Below, piece after piece: positions 59,274-64,000 of a stretch of DNA of 64,000 nucleotides. The position numbers and the translations under genes were made by a program. Position 1 is the stretch's first letter; the number at the start of each line of letters is the position of its first letter. The notes under the pieces are model-generated. The model did no database searches. It was not told where the DNA came from and worked only from the letters and a program-made list of their open reading frames with translations. The stretch comes from Pseudomonas gingeri (lineage in GTDB: Bacteria; Pseudomonadota; Gammaproteobacteria; Pseudomonadales; Pseudomonadaceae), in assembly GCF_013386165.1 (NCBI RefSeq), contig NZ_JACAOS010000001.1:645229-709228 (forward strand). The letters run 5' to 3'.

Positions 59274-60059
59274 TTAAGGTTTTGCGTTCTTGGCATTGCG
59301 CCCGAACACCTGGATCAAGCCCATGGAGGCCCAAGTAATCATGAAGGCCATCACCGCCAGCGCGGATGGCTCGTACGCCTTGTTGGCACCCACCAGTTGC
59401 AGGTAAGGCCCGAACGCGGGGCGGTTCAACAGGCTGGCCATGGTGAACTCGCCGATCACCACGGCAAAGGTCAGGAACGCACCCGACAGAATCGCCGAAC
59501 GCAGATTCGGGAAGATCACCTTGAACAGAATGTCGAAAGTACCCGCACCCAGCGCCTCGGCGGCTTCCGTCAGGGTACGCACATCGATGGTACGCAGGCC
59601 GGTATCGATGGAGCGGTACATATAGGGCAGCGACAAGGTGACGTAGCTGCACACCAGCAGGAAGTCGGTGGCCCGCTCGTTGCCGGTCAGTGGTATCCAG
59701 GAGTTGCTGCCGAAGATGCGCAGATAACCAAACACGATGACGATGGCGGGGATCACCAGGGGCAGCAAGGTGATGAATTCCACCAGCGGACGCAGCTTGG
59801 GCAGGCGCAATTGCACCCAGTAGGCGGTGGGCACCACCAACAGCACGCCGACCACAATGGTGATGATCGCCATCAGGATCGAATAGCCAAACGTGGCCTG
59901 GAACTGAGGATCGGTGAACACCACCCGATAGGCTTCGAAGCTGTATCCGCCGCGCAGCATGCGCAGGCTGAACTCAAAGGTGGCCAGCAGCGGAATCAGG
60001 AAATAACTGGTGCCCACGCCGATGGCGATCCAGGCACCCAACCGAGAGGTGGATTTCAT
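59274..60059 (-). CDS. ABC importer permease 2
   Basis: 261-residue inner-membrane permease with about six TM helices (IAIGVGTSYFLIPLLATF; ILMAIITIVVGVLLVVPTAYW; FITLLPLVIPAIVIVFGYL). The ATPase-contact EAA loop is TLTEAAEALGAGTFDILFKV with the following IFPNLR. The ATG at 60059 overlaps the preceding permease by 4 nt. Pairs with the first permease to form the membrane channel. Confidence 0.9.
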   Translation of the reverse strand: MKSTSRLGAWIAIGVGTSYFLIPLLATFEFSLRMLRGGYSFEAYRVVFTDPQFQATFGYSILMAIITIVVGVLLVVPTAYWVQLRLPKLRPLVEFITLLPLVIPAIVIVFGYLRIFGSNSWIPLTGNERATDFLLVCSYVTLSLPYMYRSIDTGLRTIDVRTLTEAAEALGAGTFDILFKVIFPNLRSAILSGAFLTFAVVIGEFTMASLLNRPAFGPYLQLVGANKAYEPSALAVMAFMITWASMGLIQVFGRNAKNAKP

Positions 60060-60952
60060 TTGCGGCCCTTTTCCGATTTGCTGCGCAGCCAGATATAACC
60101 TGCGTTGGAGACCCCGGTAATCACCACCATGCCCAGCGCCAGTGCGTAGCCCAGGTTCGGGTTGTGCAACACGTCGCCGCGGATTTGCGCATACAGCAGG
60201 ATCGGCACGATGTTCAGCGAGCTGCCGGTCAGCGCGTACGCCGTGGCCACCGCGCCAAAGGCGTTCGCAAACAGCAGCAGCATGGCGCCCATGATGCTCG
60301 GCCACAGCACCGGCAAGGCAATAAAGCGCCAGTAGTGGTAAGCGTTACCGCCCAGGCAATCGCAGGCCTCACGCCATTCGCGTTTCAGGCCTTCCAGTGC
60401 CGGCGACACGATCAGCACCATCAAGGGGATCTGGAAATACAGATAGGTCAGCGTCAACCCGGTGAAGCTGAGGATATTGAACCCGGTGGAGTAGAGGTTG
60501 AAGCCTAGGTACTTTTGCATCAGCGCCGTCACCAGACCCACCCGCCCCAGGGTGGCCAGGAACGCGAAGGCCAGTGGCACGCCGGCGAAGTTCGAGGCCA
60601 CGCCCGAGAAGGTCATCAAGGTCGGGCGAATCCACTCGGGTAGTTTGCCCTGGACCGCCGCCCAGGCCAGCAGGAAGCCGATGATGCCGCCGCCCAGGGC
60701 CGACGCGGCACTGATGCGAAAGCTGATCCAGTAGGCGCTGACCACGTTCGGCTCGGCCAAACCGGCGATATTGGCCAGGGTGAAATGGCCGGACGCGTCC
60801 TGGAATGCACCGACCATCAGGTAGCCGGTGGGCAAAAGCAAAAACAGGATGGCAAAAAGCAGAAAGGGCAGCACACCCAGCCAATGCCACTTGAGCGACC
60901 CGCGCGGCATGGACGCCGCTGCGGGTGGCGCAGAATTCGAAGAATCAGTCAC
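60056..60952 (-). CDS. ABC importer permease 1
   Basis: 298-residue permease with about six TM helices (LGVLPFLLFAILFLLLPTGYL at residues 25-45; GGGIIGFLLAWAAV). The EAA-like loop is REACDCLGGNAYHYWRFIALP. I use the GTG at 60952, which has an AAGGCGGG stretch upstream; an ATG at 60910 is the alternative. A strong hairpin (60995-61022) separates it from the upstream binding-protein gene. Confidence 0.87.
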   Translation of the reverse strand: MTDSSNSAPPAAASMPRGSLKWHWLGVLPFLLFAILFLLLPTGYLMVGAFQDASGHFTLANIAGLAEPNVVSAYWISFRISAASALGGGIIGFLLAWAAVQGKLPEWIRPTLMTFSGVASNFAGVPLAFAFLATLGRVGLVTALMQKYLGFNLYSTGFNILSFTGLTLTYLYFQIPLMVLIVSPALEGLKREWREACDCLGGNAYHYWRFIALPVLWPSIMGAMLLLFANAFGAVATAYALTGSSLNIVPILLYAQIRGDVLHNPNLGYALALGMVVITGVSNAGYIWLRSKSEKGRK

Positions 60953-60994
60953 GTGACGCCCGCCTTTCAAGCAATCATCCAATCCATGAAATAA

Positions 60995-61022
60995 CTGGCA
61001 TGGCCCGCGAAGGCCATGCCAG
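60995..61022 (-). other. Intercistronic hairpin after the binding-protein gene
   Basis: Perfect 11-bp arms CTGGCATGGCC / GGCCATGCCAG with a 6-nt loop, 22 nt after the binding-protein stop and without a T-run. Such hairpins commonly stabilise the upstream binding-protein message relative to the permease genes. Confidence 0.75.
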
Positions 61023-61043
61023 GCTGAAGCCATCGAAGGCCGA

Positions 61044-62150
61044 TTACTTCACGCTGGCGCCAACCAGGGTGTCCCACTGCTTGGTGATGGCTTCCTTGCT
61101 CGAGTTCTGCTCATCCAGCGTCGGGAACACAGCCTTGGCATAACCTTCTGCGGGAGGCAGCTTGTCGAGCATGGCCTTGGGCAGCTTGTTGTTGGTGACC
61201 AGGTCGTTGAAGCGGATCGGGTGGCAGTAGCCATTCAGCCAGCCGATTTGGCCTTCGTCCGAATACAGGTATTCCATCCACAGCTTGGCGGCATTCGGGT
61301 GTGGTGCATAAGCGCTGATGGCCTGCACATAGACGCCGGCGACCACACCTGACTTGGGCACGACGACTTGCACATTGGGGTTGCCCTTGAGTGAGTCGCG
61401 GTCTGCCAGGGCGTTGTAGTCCCAGCGGATGATGATAGGGGTCGTGCCTTGTGCCAGGGATGCGGCTTTGCCGATCACCGGCACAAAATTGCCGGCCTTG
61501 TTCAGATCGGCGAAGAACTTCAGGCCGGCGGCGGGGGCCTTGGTGGGATCGCCACCCGCAGCGGCAATACCGGCGGCGTAGATGCCCTGGATAGCCTGGT
61601 TGGCAGAGCGTGGGTCGCCCGCCAATGCCACGGCGTTCTTGTAATCGGCCTTGAGCAGGTCGCTCCAGTCGGCCGGTATCGAGCTGATCAGGTCGGTGTT
61701 GACTTCGAAAGCCAGCACGCCGTAGTAGTCGCCATACCAGTAGCCATCGGCATCCTTCACCGAATCGGGAATGGTTGCCCAACTGGCCACCTTGTAGGGC
61801 TGCAGCAAGCCGGAAGCCTTGGCCTGGGGGCCGAAAGACAAACCAACGTCGATGGTGTCGGGCGCTTGCGGCCCTTTGTTGTCCTTGTTGGCCTTGATCG
61901 CTTCGAGTTCATCGCCTGAACCTGCGTCAGGGTTCAGTTCATTGACCTTGATGCCATACTTGGCTTTGAAGTTCTTGATCTGGTCGCCATAACCGCACCA
62001 GGAGTTCGCCAATGCGATAACCGTCAGTTCGCCCTCTGCCTTGGCGGCAGCGACAAGTTCCGCCGAGGCGGCCGATGCATTTTGCGCGCAGCCCAGAGCT
62101 GCGGAGATGGCTGCTGTTAGAGCAACGACTTTGAATGTTTGACGTGGCAT
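61044..62150 (-). CDS. Periplasmic solute-binding protein (FbpA/AfuA/PhnS type)
   Basis: 368-residue extracellular solute-binding protein, first gene of the cassette. A Sec signal occupies about residues 1-28 (FKVVALTAAISAALG, then ASA). A Cys at residue 21 follows a poor lipobox, so lipidation is unlikely but possible. Mature protein: AAKAEGELTVIALANSWCGYG, then type-1 binding-protein features such as YGVLAFEVNTDLI and the C-terminal HPNAAKLWMEYLYSDEGQ. This family contains iron, phosphonate and sugar-phosphate binders. The phosphatase gene in the same operon favours a phosphorylated ligand. Confidence 0.85.
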   Translation of the reverse strand: MPRQTFKVVALTAAISAALGCAQNASAASAELVAAAKAEGELTVIALANSWCGYGDQIKNFKAKYGIKVNELNPDAGSGDELEAIKANKDNKGPQAPDTIDVGLSFGPQAKASGLLQPYKVASWATIPDSVKDADGYWYGDYYGVLAFEVNTDLISSIPADWSDLLKADYKNAVALAGDPRSANQAIQGIYAAGIAAAGGDPTKAPAAGLKFFADLNKAGNFVPVIGKAASLAQGTTPIIIRWDYNALADRDSLKGNPNVQVVVPKSGVVAGVYVQAISAYAPHPNAAKLWMEYLYSDEGQIGWLNGYCHPIRFNDLVTNNKLPKAMLDKLPPAEGYAKAVFPTLDEQNSSKEAITKQWDTLVGASVK

Positions 62151-62235
62151 ATCACTTCCTTTTCGATGTCCGGTAGAGGGAAATTTGACGGCGGAAGATC
62201 AGGGCACAGCGAACTGCCTTGGCGCAATGGCAAGG

Positions 62236-62259
62236 TTGTTATATCTATTATGTAAACAA
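62236..62259. promoter_or_regulatory. Imperfect palindrome upstream of the ABC cassette
   Basis: TTGTT and AACAA flank a 14-bp AT-rich core about 85-110 bp upstream of the binding-protein start. It could be a repressor operator or part of the promoter. The rest of the 62151-62799 gap is relatively AT-rich and shows no gene I can support. Confidence 0.3.
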
Positions 62260-62732
62260 TCAGTCGGTACCTGGCCCAGGCTGGCAGGACAGGAAAGAAA
62301 GGTAACTTTCAGAACTTCAATTGCATACTACTGTTGGCGCTGTGCCTGCGCAATCGTAGTGGTGATTTATGACTCTTTCGCGACAAATTGGTCGTAATTG
62401 GAAATGTACGGAGCGAAATTTTAGTGAAAGCAGGCGCCCAGTGTAGGCGGGGAGATTGCAGATGTTCCAGATAGAGCTTTATTGCTGTTGGTGGTAGAGA
62501 AATAGGTTATCGGATTCGTTTTAGGGGGCTTGTTTTTGCCGGTGGGCTTGAGCTGATATCTTATTTTTGTCTGGCTCCAGATTCGGATGGAGGTCGCATT
62601 ATTTGATAATAGCTATACAGCGTAAAGCCGTCTTTGTGATGCAGTAAGGTTAAGTTGGCAAGGCGCGTTGTAGTTATGGGCAGTCGAAACTCAGCGACTT
62701 ACAAGATGTGTGCCCTATCGGGCGCACAAAAA

Positions 62733-62759
62733 AAGGCCCATCACCAGGATGGGCCTTTC
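62733..62759 (-). terminator. Rho-independent terminator of the OprD-family porin
   Basis: Stem AAAGGCCCATC / GATGGGCCTTT with a 5-nt loop. On the minus strand it leads into a T-run (plus-strand A-run 62729-62735), 41 bp after the porin stop. A second small hairpin (62709-62728, TGTGCCC/GGGCGCACA) lies just beyond. Confidence 0.9.
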
Positions 62760-62799
62760 TTTAAACGAGCGTCACATCATCAAGCAAGTAATCAGGTGA

Positions 62800-64000
62800 T
62801 TACAAGATTTTGAATGGGTACTGAGTGATCAGGCGGAACTCGTTGATGTTGCCTTCGCCATCGTCTGCGTTGCCGCGGTGCCAAGCTTGGCGTGCGCGGA
62901 AGGACAGGTCTTTCAGAGGACCGGTCTGTACAACGTACTTGGCTTCCACGTTGGTTTCGAAGTGATGGCCATCTTTACCATAAAGGCCGGCGTACGAACC
63001 GGTAGGATCCGCATGGGTGCCGTCGATGCCTTCACCATGGACATAACGTGCCATGAAACTCAGGCCTGGGACGCCGTAAGAAGCCATTTTCAGGTCGTAA
63101 CGAGCCTGGATGGATTTCTCGCCAGGACCGTTAAAGTCGGAGTACTGGATGGAGTTGGCCAGGAAAATCGAGTCACCACCGCGGTTGCTGCGATCACCTA
63201 CACCGATGTAGTCAAACGGTGTATCGCCGTGTACCTGTTGGAATGCCAGGGTAACGGTGTGTGCCTGGAGGAAGGAGTAAGCAGTCGCGAACGAGAACGC
63301 AGTGTTGTCGATCTTGCCTGCCAACGCCGAACCGGTATCGGTCGTGCGATAGATGTTGAAGTCGAAGTTCAGCGACTGATCGCTAGCCAGGGGCAGCGTG
63401 TAGTTCGTGTTGACGTAGTACTGATTCCACACGTCCTGAGCTTTGGCGCCATAGAGAGAAACGGTCAGGTTCTCATTGATGCCGTACTTGCCGCCTGCAT
63501 AGTCGACGCTTTTAACATCGAGTACATTGCCAGAGCCTGTTTTGGCAGCATAGGTAGTACGCAGATCTTGCGACAGCGAGGTCTGATCCTGGCTGCTGCC
63601 TGCATAGAAGTGACCGGCTTCGAGATCGAGGTCTTTGATCTCACTGCTTTGCAGTTGGAAGCCACGACCGGTCTGTGCGAACAGGCGGCTGCCGCCCAGA
63701 GCGAAGACTGGAGCGGTGGTCGGTGCTTGGTCGCCGAATTTCAGCTCGGTTTTGGAGAAGCGAACTGCAACAGCGGCACCGGCTTTACCGAAGCTGTTGT
63801 TGTTGTCGCCGTTGGCTTGACGGCTGATGTTTTGCGAACCAGCTTTATCGTCATCGCCGCTCAGCAGGTAGCCGGCATCGCCGAAGCCTTCAACCTTTAC
63901 GCCAACCTGACCTGTGGTGTAACCCGAGCTGAATTTGCCCAGGAAGCCTTGGGTCCAGTCGATCGCGTCATTGTTACCGTGATCCTGTTTGGTCCGGTTG
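62800..64000 (-). CDS. OprD-family outer-membrane porin, partial (N-terminus outside window)
   Basis: The frame is open from the right edge (start codon not in the window) to the stop at 62800, about 400 residues. Typical OprD-family segments are AIDWTQGFLGKFSSGYT, GGSRLFAQTGRGFQLQSSEI, DLDLEAGHFYAG, DYAGGKYGI, ARYDLKMASYGVPGLSFMARYVHG and the C-terminal NINEFRLITQYPFKIL, ending in a hydrophobic residue pattern usual for beta-barrels. These 18-strand porins take up amino acids, carboxylates or aromatic acids; the substrate is not predictable here. Confidence 0.9.
   Translation of the reverse strand, partial: NRTKQDHGNNDAIDWTQGFLGKFSSGYTTGQVGVKVEGFGDAGYLLSGDDDKAGSQNISRQANGDNNNSFGKAGAAVAVRFSKTELKFGDQAPTTAPVFALGGSRLFAQTGRGFQLQSSEIKDLDLEAGHFYAGSSQDQTSLSQDLRTTYAAKTGSGNVLDVKSVDYAGGKYGINENLTVSLYGAKAQDVWNQYYVNTNYTLPLASDQSLNFDFNIYRTTDTGSALAGKIDNTAFSFATAYSFLQAHTVTLAFQQVHGDTPFDYIGVGDRSNRGGDSIFLANSIQYSDFNGPGEKSIQARYDLKMASYGVPGLSFMARYVHGEGIDGTHADPTGSYAGLYGKDGHHFETNVEAKYVVQTGPLKDLSFRARQAWHRGNADDGEGNINEFRLITQYPFKIL

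Noticed and set aside
62369..62386. Possible Pho box upstream of the ABC/phosphatase cassette
   Set aside because: ATGACTC-N4-GCGACAA matches only about 9 of 14 consensus positions and lies about 220 bp from the start codon. This is too weak to claim phosphate control.
62185..62397. 70-codon frame in the gap before the porin gene
   Set aside because: There is no ribosome site and no family resemblance, and the Cys/Trp-rich composition is unlike a real gene.

Overview
The window looks like core chromosome of a Pseudomonas of the fluorescens/putida side of the genus. It is GC-rich. It has MvaT instead of H-NS, an OprD-family porin, and two families of short palindromic REP repeats between genes: one starting TGTAGGAGC and one starting TTGTGGCGAGCGGG. 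Several long stretches follow gene orders I recall from P. aeruginosa PAO1: fumarase, sadC, ferredoxin reductase, enoyl-CoA hydratase, pykA; the DUF58/MoxR/DUF4350/DUF4129/SpoIIM/RDD operon, then sbcB, mvaT, purU and a Pct chemoreceptor; and dciA, secA, argJ, a Nudix gene, a sensor kinase, panE, a GGDEF-like regulator, yajQ and an mscS-type channel. I saw no rRNA, tRNA, CRISPR array, insertion sequence or prophage.

Layout. 1-5640: a partial small secreted protein, then a 2-oxoglutarate-type MFS permease with a sigma54 promoter and its likely two-component system (MifS/MifR or DctB/DctD type). 5641-12248: periplasmic beta-glucosidase BglX, a TPM-domain membrane protein preceded by a broken remnant of a second TPM (YgcG-like) gene, a methyltransferase, a DMT exporter, a DJ-1/PfpI protein and a ribbon-helix-helix protein. 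12226-16403: an ECF sigma / FecR anti-sigma / HasR-type TonB receptor operon behind a Fur-box-like site, with no hemophore gene next to it. 16507-24000: a SIR2-like DUF4917 protein, a chemoreceptor followed by an HD-GYP phosphodiesterase, an iron alcohol dehydrogenase, an SDR and an NAD-binding epimerase-like protein behind two TetR-type operators, and a tiny truncated-looking gene.

24226-31081: central metabolism (fumarase, pyruvate kinase, enoyl-CoA hydratase), the diguanylate cyclase SadC and an electron-transfer flavoprotein. 31254-38950: a lipoprotein, a PilZ protein and a tightly coupled six-gene MoxR/DUF58 membrane operon. 39158-45090: exonuclease I, MvaT, PurU, an amino-acid chemoreceptor and DciA. 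45397-56898: SecA, ArgJ, Nudix/ThiE-like protein, cobalamin adenosyltransferase, sensor kinase, PanE, a doubly degenerate receiver-GGDEF protein, YajQ and an MscS channel. 56988-62150: a five-gene cassette with an ABC importer of the FbpA/AfuA/PhnS type and a cytoplasmic HAD phosphatase. 62800-64000: an OprD-family porin cut by the window end.

Most of the window is conserved housekeeping sequence. The most interesting parts are the ABC-importer/HAD-phosphatase cassette (probably uptake of a phosphorylated organic compound), the orphan SIR2-like gene, the heme-receptor signalling operon without a hemophore, the catalytically dead regulator beside yajQ, and several regulatory sites: a near-consensus sigma54 promoter, a CRP/FNR-type site between fumarase and sadC, and paired TetR-type operators. 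A recurring theme is c-di-GMP: HD-GYP, SadC, PilZ, YajQ and the degenerate GGDEF protein all lie within 36 kb.
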